In this document: positions 44,309 through 52,943 of the stretch, in pieces
How the letters are laid out: every line of letters starts with the position of its first letter
How positions within the stretch are numbered: the stretch's first letter is position 1
DNA from: Staphylococcus epidermidis
GTDB lineage: Bacteria > Bacillota > Bacilli > Staphylococcales > Staphylococcaceae
Reading direction: 5' to 3'
Assembly (NCBI RefSeq): GCF_006742205.1
Contig: NZ_AP019721.1
Span: 2,046,001-2,110,000 of the forward strand
DNA length: 64,000 bases
The notes under the pieces: model-generated
What the model saw: only the letters and a program-made list of their open reading frames with translations
Told to the model about the DNA's origin: nothing
Databases searched by the model: none
Made by a program: the position numbers and the translations under genes

Positions 44309-44338
44309 AACCTGAGACTATTACCGATGTCTCAGGTT
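44309..44338 (-). terminator. Terminator of the yebC-cupin operon
   Basis: AACCTGAGAC and GTCTCAGGTT form a 10-base stem; on the minus strand TTTTTTGATAT follows. Core CCTGAGAC...GTCTCAGG is shared with the terminator at 28214. Confidence 0.85.
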
Positions 44339-44360
44339 CTTATACTTATTATATATTCTA

Positions 44361-44837
44361 TTAATCTTCTTGAGATATAGCTAATCTTTTTATTATGCTT
44401 TCATATTGTGGATATTGACGAATCAAATATTCTTGTGTTAAAAGTTCAAAATGCTCGTATTCAAATCCAGGTTGACACATACATCCAACTAGACTATATC
44501 CCTCTGCACTATCTAAAGTAGAAGCAAAAATTGTCCCTTTTGGCACACAATATTGTAAACACTCACCACAATCTATATCTCTACCTAATTTAACAGTATG
44601 ATATTCACCTTTAGGGGTTATCATATGAATCTTCAACGTCTGACCAGCATGATAATACCATACTTCATCTGCATCTATTCTATGAAAATGTGATATATCG
44701 CGCTGTGTTAATAGAAAATAAATACTGCTAAAAGACGCTCTTCCTTTACCGTCGCCTCTCATTGTTTCTTTAAAATATCCGCCTTCAGGATGCGAAATTA
44801 ATTCCAACCGGTCTATCCAATCATTAGCAGTCATCAT
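44361..44837 (-). CDS. Cupin, DUF985 family
   Basis: 158 residues with the DUF985 start LELISHPEGGYFKETMR, the cupin motif HFHRIDADEVWYYHAG (about 55) and the late segment GCMCQPGFEYEHFEL. Metal-binding His/Glu positions are kept. Reaction unknown. Its ATG overlaps the yebC stop by one base (TAATG), so translation is coupled. Confidence 0.88.
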   Translation of the reverse strand: MMTANDWIDRLELISHPEGGYFKETMRGDGKGRASFSSIYFLLTQRDISHFHRIDADEVWYYHAGQTLKIHMITPKGEYHTVKLGRDIDCGECLQYCVPKGTIFASTLDSAEGYSLVGCMCQPGFEYEHFELLTQEYLIRQYPQYESIIKRLAISQED

Positions 44838-45553
44838 TATTTTAAATCTACATTATGGAAAACATTTTGAACATCTTCCAAGTCTTCAAGTGCATCGATT
44901 AATTTTTCAAAAATAGCTTGATCCTCTTCAGACAACTCAATATCAGTTTGAGGTAACATTTCAAACTCTGCTACTTTAAATTCCTCAACGCCAGCTTCAC
45001 GTAATGCATCCTGAACTTGTGCAAATTGATCTGGTTCTGCGTAAACAATAGTCAAGCCATTGTCATCAATTACATCTCTTACATCAATATCTTGCTCCAT
45101 TAGTGTTTCTAAGACTTCATCTACAGATTTACCTTCTACACCAAAGGTTGCAGTATGGTCAAACATATAAGCTACTGAACCAGATACTCCCATATTTCCT
45201 CCATTCTTACCGAACGCAGCACGTACATCTGATGCTGTACGATTTACATTGTTTGTTAATGCGTCAACTATAAGCATTGAACCATTCGGACCAAAACCTT
45301 CATATCTTAAGTGATCGTAGTTTTCGTCACCAGCGCCTTTAGCCTTATCAATAGCTCTATCTATAATATGATTAGGTACTGAATATGTTTTTGCACGTTC
45401 TAATACTAATCTTAAAGTTTGATTTGACTCTGGATTAGGCTCACCAGACTTTGCAGCTACATATATTTCTTTACCAAATTTGGCATATATTCTACTAGTA
45501 TTTTTATCTTTTTGGGCTTTTTTCTCTTTAATGTTGTTCCATTTACGTCCCAT
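44837..45553 (-). CDS. YebC/PmpR-family protein
   Basis: 238 residues starting [20 protein letters not shown], with [19 protein letters not shown], the conserved [23 protein letters not shown] and [14 protein letters not shown]. The family is annotated as transcriptional regulators; recent work links some members to translation of proline stretches. The MGRKWNN start marks the YeeN-type branch. First gene of a two-gene operon. Confidence 0.92.
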   Translation of the reverse strand: MGRKWNNIKEKKAQKDKNTSRIYAKFGKEIYVAAKSGEPNPESNQTLRLVLERAKTYSVPNHIIDRAIDKAKGAGDENYDHLRYEGFGPNGSMLIVDALTNNVNRTASDVRAAFGKNGGNMGVSGSVAYMFDHTATFGVEGKSVDEVLETLMEQDIDVRDVIDDNGLTIVYAEPDQFAQVQDALREAGVEEFKVAEFEMLPQTDIELSEEDQAIFEKLIDALEDLEDVQNVFHNVDLK

Positions 45554-45702
45554 AATGTCATCTCACTTTCATCATCTATGTACCATATTATATATTTAGC
45601 TACCGTCTTTGTAAAATCTGTTAACATGTTACAAACATTGTTAAATCAATCATTATAGATACCTATTGTTCCTCAAAATACAATAAACATTTTTAATAAA
45701 AA

Positions 45703-45736
45703 AACTGTCATCAAAATAAAACTTTTGACGACAGCA
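45703..45736 (-). terminator. Terminator of sarX
   Basis: CTGTCGTCAAAA and TTTTGATGACAG pair with one mismatch on the minus strand, followed by TTTTTTTATT. About 70 bases after the sarX stop. Confidence 0.85.
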
Positions 45737-45805
45737 AACTCATTTTATGTAGCTTGATTCATTTCGACACATCTCTATACATTTTGTATATCGATTAAAA
45801 TGTCA

Positions 45806-46165
45806 TTAATAACTTAAGAATTTTTCAACATCTTCAAATAAAGCATCAAATTCACTCATATTATTTTCATCCATATATAGAAAAATTTTTCTTTCATCTC
45901 TATTCGATATTACTTTATTTAACTTTTCTTTGTCTATCAATCTTCTAATAGACATCAAAATCTTAGTTCTACTAATATCTAACTCTCCTGTAGCCAGTTT
46001 TAGAAAAGTTTGCATAAGAATTCGCTCATCTAAGCAATATTTTTTAGCTAAATATAGTACAGCAAGATCGTTTAACGTCAACTTATATTTTTTATCTATA
46101 TATCCAGATAATGCTTTATATTGTTTGTAAAATTCTAGTAATTTAATTAATTTCTGCTCATTCAA
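45806..46165 (-). CDS. sarX: SarX transcriptional regulator (SarA family)
   Basis: One-domain winged-helix regulator. From TTG 46165, 8 bases after GGAGG, it has 119 residues, the same as S. aureus Sar[33 protein letters not shown] and [15 protein letters not shown] carry the SarA-family fold including the DER motif of the wing. In staphylococci SarX stimulates icaADBC and biofilm, and is itself activated by Rbf, which is encoded directly upstream here. A 30-base dyad lies in the gap between them. Confidence 0.9.
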   Translation of the reverse strand: MNEQKLIKLLEFYKQYKALSGYIDKKYKLTLNDLAVLYLAKKYCLDERILMQTFLKLATGELDISRTKILMSIRRLIDKEKLNKVISNRDERKIFLYMDENNMSEFDALFEDVEKFLSY

Positions 46166-46231
46166 AATCTGCACCTCCAAATATAAGTAGACAACGCATA
46201 TATCATTATCTTAAATATTTGGATAATTGTC

Positions 46232-46261
46232 TTTGACATTTGTTTTTAAACAATTGTCAAA
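46232..46261. promoter_or_regulatory. Long dyad between rbf and sarX
   Basis: TTTGACATTTGTTT and its near complement AAACAATTGTCAAA face each other around TTA. It sits 19 bases after the rbf stop and about 70 bases before the sarX start. There is no T run, so a protein-binding site is more likely than a terminator. Candidate operator for Rbf or SarX (inference). Confidence 0.4.
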
Positions 46262-46279
46262 ATTACGAATAAACACAAT

Positions 46280-48454
46280 TTAAGTTGTGCTACGCCTTTT
46301 ATTTATTTTATCTTTTTTATATATTTCAACTAAATATACTGCATTATATTTCATTCTGATTTTCAATGGGCCCTTTTTAAAGTCATGTTCCATAATGTGC
46401 ATGTATGGTCTAAAGTTCTCCTCAACTCTCATCAAGAACGGTGTAGACCAAACATATTTGTGACGTAAGTTTTGAGAAATCATATGATTAATATTGCCAC
46501 CTTCATCATCAACTTTAGCAATCACACAAATATATTCATCTATTAACGCTTCATCTTCAAAGTTAATCCATATATCAACGTCTTTAAAGTCGCTCTCATT
46601 AGATTCACTTTCAATCACACGCCAATCATATAAGTAGAGATAATATTGATCAGCATTTTCAATAATATTATAGAATCGTTGTTCAATTTGGTTTTGATTA
46701 GTCATCCAACTCAAATGATTAAAAATCAGTCCAAACGTTGTTTTAAACCCATTCTCATCAAATAAATGTACAGCGTTAAAGACTTTAGGATTTGAAAATA
46801 CATTTAATCCGTAGCCTTTAAAATGTTTTTTTAGTTTTGAAATCGTTTTAAATAGTAATGGAGCGCTATTACTTAAATCAATTTCATTATTATTCAGTAA
46901 TTGATGATTATATAAATTTAGAAAAATTAAATTTTCACTACTAAAATCAAACTGCTTTAAATCATCTATTAAATGCTTAAATTGTAGAATATTTTTGAGT
47001 AATAAACCTTCCTCATTATCAAGTAAATAGGGTGACTTTAATCTAGCATTATCAATATAAAGATAGTCAAATTTTAAACGCTTTATTTGCGAAGCTAATG
47101 ATTTAAATTGTGCAGTGTCATTAAACATGCAACTAATATCTAAACCTATTTTATATTCCAATTCGATGTTTTGTATCTTCAAGATATTACGATAAATTTC
47201 TCGAATACTTTTTTCGTTCAAATTAAATATAAATTGCACATTGTAATCTGAAACAGAACATTTATTCATAATTTTTAAGTTTTCATATTGATATGTAAAA
47301 AGTTGATTAAGTTCATATATTTGCTCGATTTTATCGATGCTAAATGCGACGTGCAAGCGATATTCAATAATAATTTTAATGATATCATTCATCTCTTCTT
47401 GAGAGAACAAATTCTTATATTGGCATAAGTTAGGCATAATACAAAAAATAATATTTGAACCTTCATACCCTATTTTTTTATGAATACCTTGCAAAAACAA
47501 CATTTTAATTTCATCAATTGAATTAATTTGAACGACAGAATAAAACGTTGAAACATTAGAAATTGGATATTGGTCAATAACAATTTCATCATAATTATCT
47601 AACTCATTCGTTGGCATTTTAGAACATATTAATGATTGTACACATGATTTTAAGTGTTCTGAAACATCATCATCAGAACATCCATTGTACTTATCATATT
47701 TTTTCATTGCACGATATGCATTGGGCGTTACACTTAAATAATTTTTGAATTGTCTAGAATATGTAGATACATTACTAAATCCTAACGTTTCACTAATTTG
47801 GCTTATCGTTTTAGTTGTCGTAAGTAGCATCTCTATAGATTTACTAATTTTAAGTGTATCTATATATTTTTTAAATCCCATACCTAATAACAAATGAAAC
47901 TGCGTAGAAAGGTTGGACTTAGAAACATATAATTTATTGGAAATATCTTTTAGAGTAAGTCTTTCTTCGATGTGATTATATATATAATTCAATTCATCCT
48001 TTAACTCACCATAATAATCATACATATATTGGTCTTCAGCAATTTTTTTGTCAATAATAGCCTCATTAGCAAGAATATGAACAATTTTATTGATAATATC
48101 TTGCTCTTTATCCACATCATTATCTAAAAAATTCAACGTAAGTTGAGCAACTAGTTCTTTAATTTCTTTCTTAGATTGTATTAAATCCGAAATATAATGG
48201 TAATTAAAAAAAGAATAGCCTAACTCTGTAAACCAATCACTAGAAATATATACTTCTAGTGTGATGCCATTGTCACTGATACTAAACACATCCATATTAT
48301 TCACAATATATAACTCATCTGAGAGTATCCTTTCTTTCATAAATTGTTGAAAGTGCATACTCCCTTCGATAGGCCAAAATAATAAAATGCCGTCTTGACA
48401 TCGTGTTGCCGTATATTCTTTTTTTGAAAGTATATGCAAACAAGAATTTGCCAT
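46280..48454 (-). CDS. rbf: Rbf, AraC-family biofilm regulator
   Basis: 724 residues. An N-terminal sensory part (1-150) is followed by an AraC DNA-binding domain (about 165-255) with LTLKDISNKLYVSKSNLSTQF and ISQISETLGFSNVSTYSRQF, and a long C-terminal region (270-724) with a glycosidase-like barrel pattern. This architecture and the neighbour sarX match Rbf of S. aureus, which raises biofilm formation through SarX and icaR. Rsp is a similar paralogue but lies elsewhere in S. aureus. Strong by context. Confidence 0.85.
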   Translation of the reverse strand: MANSCLHILSKKEYTATRCQDGILLFWPIEGSMHFQQFMKERILSDELYIVNNMDVFSISDNGITLEVYISSDWFTELGYSFFNYHYISDLIQSKKEIKELVAQLTLNFLDNDVDKEQDIINKIVHILANEAIIDKKIAEDQYMYDYYGELKDELNYIYNHIEERLTLKDISNKLYVSKSNLSTQFHLLLGMGFKKYIDTLKISKSIEMLLTTTKTISQISETLGFSNVSTYSRQFKNYLSVTPNAYRAMKKYDKYNGCSDDDVSEHLKSCVQSLICSKMPTNELDNYDEIVIDQYPISNVSTFYSVVQINSIDEIKMLFLQGIHKKIGYEGSNIIFCIMPNLCQYKNLFSQEEMNDIIKIIIEYRLHVAFSIDKIEQIYELNQLFTYQYENLKIMNKCSVSDYNVQFIFNLNEKSIREIYRNILKIQNIELEYKIGLDISCMFNDTAQFKSLASQIKRLKFDYLYIDNARLKSPYLLDNEEGLLLKNILQFKHLIDDLKQFDFSSENLIFLNLYNHQLLNNNEIDLSNSAPLLFKTISKLKKHFKGYGLNVFSNPKVFNAVHLFDENGFKTTFGLIFNHLSWMTNQNQIEQRFYNIIENADQYYLYLYDWRVIESESNESDFKDVDIWINFEDEALIDEYICVIAKVDDEGGNINHMISQNLRHKYVWSTPFLMRVEENFRPYMHIMEHDFKKGPLKIRMKYNAVYLVEIYKKDKINKRRSTT

Positions 48455-48613
48455 ATCTTTACCTCTTTCCCTCAGTCTTTTATGCCCATATCAATTCATG
48501 TAAATTTTCACAAGTATCAGAAAATAATCTAACACAATATAAAAATAAATCAAAAAGAAAAAGATATATTTAATCATTTTTTTATTTTTGTACTTCATCT
48601 TTTCTATTAGATA

Positions 48614-48698
48614 TAAAAAAAGATGTGTCGTGTTGAGAGTTCAACATTAAATGAAAAACCCAGAAACTCTCTGATAGAGAAACACGATCACATCTTTT
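48614..48698 (-). terminator. Branched terminator after the BI-1 gene
   Basis: AAAGATGTG at one side and CACATCTTT at the other (48619, 48689) close a long hairpin with inner helices CGTGTT/AACACG and AGAGAG-type pairs; the minus strand continues TTTTTTTATATC. Confidence 0.75.
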
Positions 48699-48716
48699 AA
48701 TTCATTCATAATCTCT

Positions 48717-49376
48717 TTAGTTTTTAAAGCGATTTGCTAAACTAAGTATATCTTCGATGATATTTAATAAGTTGATAAACAAATTAAATCCCATTTCTCT
48801 TGGTGAGAATTGACCTCTTTTCATTCTATTAAAATCGTATAAAGTATAAAGGAGAAACAATAATAAGCTCACTATTGTAATGACAGTATGAAAAATTGGA
48901 TTATTAATAAATATCCCTATAATCCCAGCTATAATTAGCGCAATTAATGTCACAAACAAATATTTTCCCATACTCGAAGCGTCTTTTATTAAAAAGTAAC
49001 CTATAATACCAAAAGCTATAAATGCACCAATAGCAAGAATAATATTTTTATAGAATACTTCTGCTCCTAAATTTTGTAAGTAAGTCGTAAAAAGAGCATA
49101 CGAAAGCAAACCTACAATAATAGCGTATATATGAGAGATCACTAATCCATATTTTCGCGCACGTTTAATAAACAACGTTGCTAATATCAGAATTAACAAT
49201 CCTAGAGACAATGGTTTTCTCCATGACATAGGAAGATATTGTCCAAAATAACAACCAATCCCAAAAATCATCCAATAATACATAAAATATAACCAAACTT
49301 TTGCATAGGCATGTGTTTGGTTCTTATCTTGAGATTGTCTTTTATGATCAGTTGATTGGTGTGTCGATTGTGACAT
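48717..49376 (-). CDS. Bax inhibitor-1 (TMBIM/YccA) family membrane protein
   Basis: 219 residues: a polar 25-residue start, then seven hydrophobic helices, with the late YTLYDFNRMKRGQFSPREMGFNLFINLLNIIEDIL, in which the Asp pair and basic end are typical of BI-1 proteins. The family includes calcium-leak channels (YetJ) and FtsH modulators. Which applies here is unknown. Divergent from the LysM-CHAP gene. Confidence 0.82.
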   Translation of the reverse strand: MSQSTHQSTDHKRQSQDKNQTHAYAKVWLYFMYYWMIFGIGCYFGQYLPMSWRKPLSLGLLILILATLFIKRARKYGLVISHIYAIIVGLLSYALFTTYLQNLGAEVFYKNIILAIGAFIAFGIIGYFLIKDASSMGKYLFVTLIALIIAGIIGIFINNPIFHTVITIVSLLLFLLYTLYDFNRMKRGQFSPREMGFNLFINLLNIIEDILSLANRFKN

Positions 49377-49624
49377 TATAATAACTCCTTTTCTATATTA
49401 AATAATTAGGTAATAAAAATTTTACAACACTATAAAGAATTACAAAAGTATTTAAGTTCATAAATTCTAAATATATAGAAGTTTTAGAAAACTCATTACA
49501 TTGAACTTTACTTTATTACAATTTATCTAATAAATATTAAGAAAAGTAACGAAATATGTCTTATAAATAGCGATATATCAACTTTCTTTAATAAATGTTC
49601 AGAACAATACATTATTTTAACAAT
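49377..49624. other. Intergenic part upstream of the LysM-CHAP promoter
   Basis: About 250 AT-rich bases, no reading frame. It carries the promoter of the BI-1 gene on the left. The next feature to the right is the WalR-type site. Confidence 0.45.
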
Positions 49625-49641
49625 GTTACAAGATAATAACA
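49625..49641 (-). promoter_or_regulatory. WalR-type box upstream of the LysM-CHAP gene
   Basis: On the minus strand TGTTAT TATCT TGTAAC matches the WalR consensus TGTWAHN5TGTWAH at every position. A TAGTAT -10 candidate (49668-49673) lies about 35 bases downstream, so the box would sit upstream of -35. WalRK controls cell-wall hydrolases of this kind in staphylococci. Confidence 0.65.
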
Positions 49642-49786
49642 AAGCCCACAAAGTCAAATATTTTTGTTAGTATGGGGTACGTAATAAAAAAACAAAAAGT
49701 TAATGTACAGAGACTTGTCGGGACAATTATCTAAATCATTAAACTTAAATCAATTAAATCTTTGTTATATTTAAGGAGGAGTTACT

Positions 49787-50587
49787 TTGAAAAAGTTAGC
49801 CTTTGCAATTACAGCCGCTTCAGGCGCAGCAGCAGTTCTATCACATCATGATGCTGAAGCTTCTACACAACATAAGGTTCAATCTGGAGAATCCTTATGG
49901 ACTATTGCACAACAATACAATACTTCAGTAGAAAGCATTAAGCAGAATAATAATCTTAGCAACAATATGGTATTCCCAGGACAAGTTATTAATGTAGGTG
50001 GAAGTGCTTCACAAAATACTAGTTCAAACACTTCTTCAAGTTCAGCATCTTCACATACTGTAGTAGCAGGTGAATCATTAAACATCATAGCTAATAAATA
50101 TGGTGTTTCAGTTGATGCATTAATGCAAGCAAATCATCTAAATGGTTATTTAATTATGCCTAACCAAATATTAACTATCCCTAATGGTGGTTCTGGTTCA
50201 GGATCAGGTGGTACAGCAACTCAAACTAGCGGTAATTATACTTCACCTTCATTCAACCATCAAAACTTATACACTGAAGGTCAATGCACATGGTATGTGT
50301 TCGACAAACGTTCACAAGCTGGTAAACCTATCAGTACTTACTGGTCTGATGCAAAATACTGGGCGTCAAATGCAGCGAATGATGGTTATCAAGTTGATAA
50401 TACTCCATCTGTTGGTGCAATTATGCAAAGTACACCTGGACCATATGGTCATGTAGCATACGTTGAACGTATTAATGGTGATGGTAGTATTTTAATTTCA
50501 GAAATGAATTATGCAAATGGTCCATACAATATGAACTATCGTACTATCCCAGCTTCAGAAGTATCTTCATATGCATTTATCCACTAA
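49787..50587 (+). CDS. Secreted LysM-CHAP peptidoglycan hydrolase (SsaA-like)
   Basis: 266 residues: signal peptide (cleavage near DAEA, residue 25), two LysM domains (about 27-70 and 89-131, HKVQSGESLWTIAQQYN and HTVVAGESLNIIANKYG) with Ser/Gly linkers, and a C-terminal CHAP domain (about 155-266) with GQCTWYVFDK (catalytic Cys) and YGHVAYVE (His). LysM binds glycan; CHAP cuts amide or stem-peptide bonds at the septum. Start is TTG after AAGGAGGAG. A WalR box lies upstream. Same layout as the S. aureus SsaA-like antigen family. Confidence 0.92.
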   Translation: MKKLAFAITAASGAAAVLSHHDAEASTQHKVQSGESLWTIAQQYNTSVESIKQNNNLSNNMVFPGQVINVGGSASQNTSSNTSSSSASSHTVVAGESLNIIANKYGVSVDALMQANHLNGYLIMPNQILTIPNGGSGSGSGGTATQTSGNYTSPSFNHQNLYTEGQCTWYVFDKRSQAGKPISTYWSDAKYWASNAANDGYQVDNTPSVGAIMQSTPGPYGHVAYVERINGDGSILISEMNYANGPYNMNYRTIPASEVSSYAFIH

Positions 50588-50607
50588 TCATTGATGATTA
50601 ATGATTT

Positions 50608-50646
50608 TACTACAAGGTAATGGAATATACCTTGTAGTTTTTTATT
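50608..50646 (+). terminator. Terminator of the LysM-CHAP gene
   Basis: CTACAAGGTA and TACCTTGTAG form a 10-base stem, followed by TTTTTTATTTT. Confidence 0.9.
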
Positions 50647-50697
50647 TTAATAGAATGATTGAACCTCATTATTTTATATTTTAAGCAATTCAAATAA

Positions 50698-50745
50698 AAA
50701 GGCCACACAAAGTTGACTAAAAATGTCAGTCTTTGTGTGGCCTTT
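50698..50745 (-). terminator. Terminator of the DUF47-pit operon
   Basis: AAAGGCCACACAAAGACTGA pairs with TCAACTTTGTGTGGCCTTT with a small bulge; the minus strand then has TTATTTG. Very GC-rich for this region. Confidence 0.9.
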
Positions 50746-50779
50746 AGCTATATGTACTTACGTATTATACAAACCTTTT

Positions 50780-51790
50780 TTATTTTAAGAACAGATGAAT
50801 AATAAAATAAATAATTGCTGCTAAAACAGCTGAGATAGGTAAAGTAATCACCCATGTTACAACCATACGTTGAGCAGTACTCCATTTAACACCTTTCGCA
50901 CGATTTGAAGCACCTACACCTAGAATAGATGAAGACACAACGTGTGTAGTAGATAATGGGAAATGTAATGATGACGCTACGAAAATCGTTAATGCTGAAG
51001 AAATATCAGCGGCTGCACCGTTAGCAGGTCTAATTTTCATAATATTTCCGCCAACAGTTTTGATGATTTTCCAACCACCTACTGCTGTACCTAATCCCAT
51101 AGCTGTTGCACACGCAACTTTAACCCATACTTGAGGTTCAACATTACTACCATCTTGTAAATTACCTACAATTAAAGCTAATGTGATAATACCCATAGAT
51201 TTTTGAGCATCGTTTGTACCATGTGAGAATGATTGTAATGCTGCAGTAAAGATTTGGAAAAACCTAAAATTACGATTAGTACGTGTTAAATTTGAATTTT
51301 TAAAAACGATTTTAACAATCGTATACATCATATAACCTACACAAAAAGCTATAATTGGTGAAATGATTAATACGATAATAATTTTTGTAAAACCTTGATA
51401 GTGTAATACTGCAAACGAACCTTGCGATGCAATGGCTGCACCCGCTATAGATCCGATTAGTGCGTGAGAAGATGAACTTGGTATTCCATACAACCAAGTG
51501 ATTAAATTCCAAATAATGGCAGCAATAATAGCTGCTAACACAACAACTAAACCATGTTGTAATTTGAATGGATCAACGATATCTTTTGTAATAGTTCCAG
51601 CAACACCTGTGAAGGTCAATGCCCCAATAAAGTTCATGACTGCTGCTAATAAAATAGCTCTTCTTGGTGTTAATGCTCGAGTAGAAACCGCAGTAGCTAC
51701 AGCATTAGCTGTATCATGGAAACCATTGATAAAGTCAAATATTAATGAAAATATAACTATAGCTATCGTGACAATTAAAATATATGACAT
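50780..51790 (-). CDS. pit: Inorganic phosphate transporter, Pit family
   Basis: Low-affinity uptake of metal-phosphate complexes with protons. 336 residues, about ten helices, with both PD001131-type signatures: FDFINGFHDTANAVATAVSTRAL (about 17) and SFSHGTNDAQKSMG (about 192), plus GSSxSSHALIG (IPSSSSHALIGS) and STTHVVSSSILGVG. It follows the DUF47 gene by 14 bases in one operon, the usual Pit-accessory pair. Confidence 0.93.
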   Translation of the reverse strand: MSYILIVTIAIVIFSLIFDFINGFHDTANAVATAVSTRALTPRRAILLAAVMNFIGALTFTGVAGTITKDIVDPFKLQHGLVVVLAAIIAAIIWNLITWLYGIPSSSSHALIGSIAGAAIASQGSFAVLHYQGFTKIIIVLIISPIIAFCVGYMMYTIVKIVFKNSNLTRTNRNFRFFQIFTAALQSFSHGTNDAQKSMGIITLALIVGNLQDGSNVEPQVWVKVACATAMGLGTAVGGWKIIKTVGGNIMKIRPANGAAADISSALTIFVASSLHFPLSTTHVVSSSILGVGASNRAKGVKWSTAQRMVVTWVITLPISAVLAAIIYFIIHLFLK

Positions 51791-51804
51791 AAATAAAGAC
51801 TCCC

Positions 51805-52422
51805 TTAGCTATTTTTCATGATTATAGTTTCAAAATTATTAGCAACAGCTTGACACTTATCTGCTATTTCTTCCATGCTTTGATAAATATCTTTTATTTT
51901 AATTAATGTGATTGGATCTGTTTCACTGTTGAAGATGTGTTTCATCGACTGTCTTAAGATACCGTCGCAATTTGTCTCAAATTCTTTAATATTAATAGAA
52001 TGAATGCGCATGTGAGATAACTTTTTGTCTACAAGTAATCCTACAGCTAGCTTCATTTCGGCAACTGCTTTTTGTATGTTTTCTACAAATTCAGCCATGT
52101 ACTCATCTGTATATTCAATTGAATACATTTCAAACATTGCTGATGTCTCTTCCATAGCATCTAGAACATCATCTATTGCATTGCATAAAGATAAGATATC
52201 TTCACGTTCAATTGGTGTAATGAATGTTTGGTTGAGATCAGAAATAACTTGATGCATAAGTTCGTCACCATGTGACTCATACGTTTTAATATTATCAGAA
52301 TAAGCTTTCAAATCTAAGTGTGTATTGAAGTCCATTTTGCCGAATTCAATAGCTGCACGGTCTAGATTGAATACCATTTCTTCTAATTGAACCATGAACT
52401 TATCCTTTTTCTTACTAAACAT
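51805..52422 (-). CDS. DUF47 family phosphate transport accessory protein (PhoU-like)
   Basis: 205 residues, all helical, with MFSKKKDKFMVQLEEM at the start and the repeated pattern KTYESHGDELMHQVISDLNQTFITPIEREDIL and ALCNAIDDVLDAMEE typical of DUF47. Such proteins modulate the Pit transporter encoded next. ATG 52422 lies 7 bases after GGAGG; an in-frame start 11 codons earlier would precede that site. Confidence 0.9.
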   Translation of the reverse strand: MFSKKKDKFMVQLEEMVFNLDRAAIEFGKMDFNTHLDLKAYSDNIKTYESHGDELMHQVISDLNQTFITPIEREDILSLCNAIDDVLDAMEETSAMFEMYSIEYTDEYMAEFVENIQKAVAEMKLAVGLLVDKKLSHMRIHSINIKEFETNCDGILRQSMKHIFNSETDPITLIKIKDIYQSMEEIADKCQAVANNFETIIMKNS

Positions 52423-52820
52423 TAAAAATCCTCCATTTTGAGCGATTGTCATCAATCACATTATTAAATTTTATTTGCGTAAGACAAGTGGTTGAGGAAC
52501 TGATTTACAATTATTATAAAAAGTAACTAGCAATTCTTATATTGTAAAAATTGTGTAAATTTAATATATAGTAATCATTTATTGATGTTCGCCAACATCC
52601 AGTTTTGTCCCTACTTGAAAATATCACAAAATTTACATAACCACAATTCTATTTACAAATTCTTAACAAACTAGATATTAAATTTTTACATAAGTGTCTC
52701 ATAATCTTATTAAAAATGATGAGCGATAAAATCATGGAAACACTTTTATCCACTCCAACTTTAAAATAACGATTTATTAAATCAATTTCAAATATTAATT
52801 GTAATTTTCATTCAATTTAA
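52423..52820. promoter_or_regulatory. Long control region of the DUF47-pit operon with a PhoP-box-like repeat
   Basis: On the minus strand TTTACA occurs twice 11 bases apart (52543-52559), the spacing of Pho-box repeats (TTNACA-N5). A TATAAT -10 lies at 52513-52518 with the repeat just upstream of its -35 position. More TGTAAA/TTTACA copies are scattered in 52620-52700. No gene in this stretch. PhoP control is inference. Confidence 0.35.
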
Positions 52821-52871
52821 TAAAGCGACACTTTAATCATTTGTTATTTTCAATGATTAAAATGTCGCTTA
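52821..52871 (-). terminator. Terminator of graXRS-vraFG
   Basis: AAGCGACATTTTAATCATT pairs with AATGATTAAAGTGTCGCTT with a single wobble; the minus strand goes on with TATTAAATTG. It lies about 75 bases after vraG. Confidence 0.82.
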
Positions 52872-52943
52872 GTATTATCAATTGAGTTTTGAAAATATAT
52901 TAAAATCTATAAATTAAATAACACAAATTCAATAAGTATAAAT

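Noticed and set aside
50184..50456. Second-frame product inside the LysM-CHAP gene
   Set aside because: Overlaps the catalytic CHAP domain in another frame, no start signal, and is explained by the real gene.
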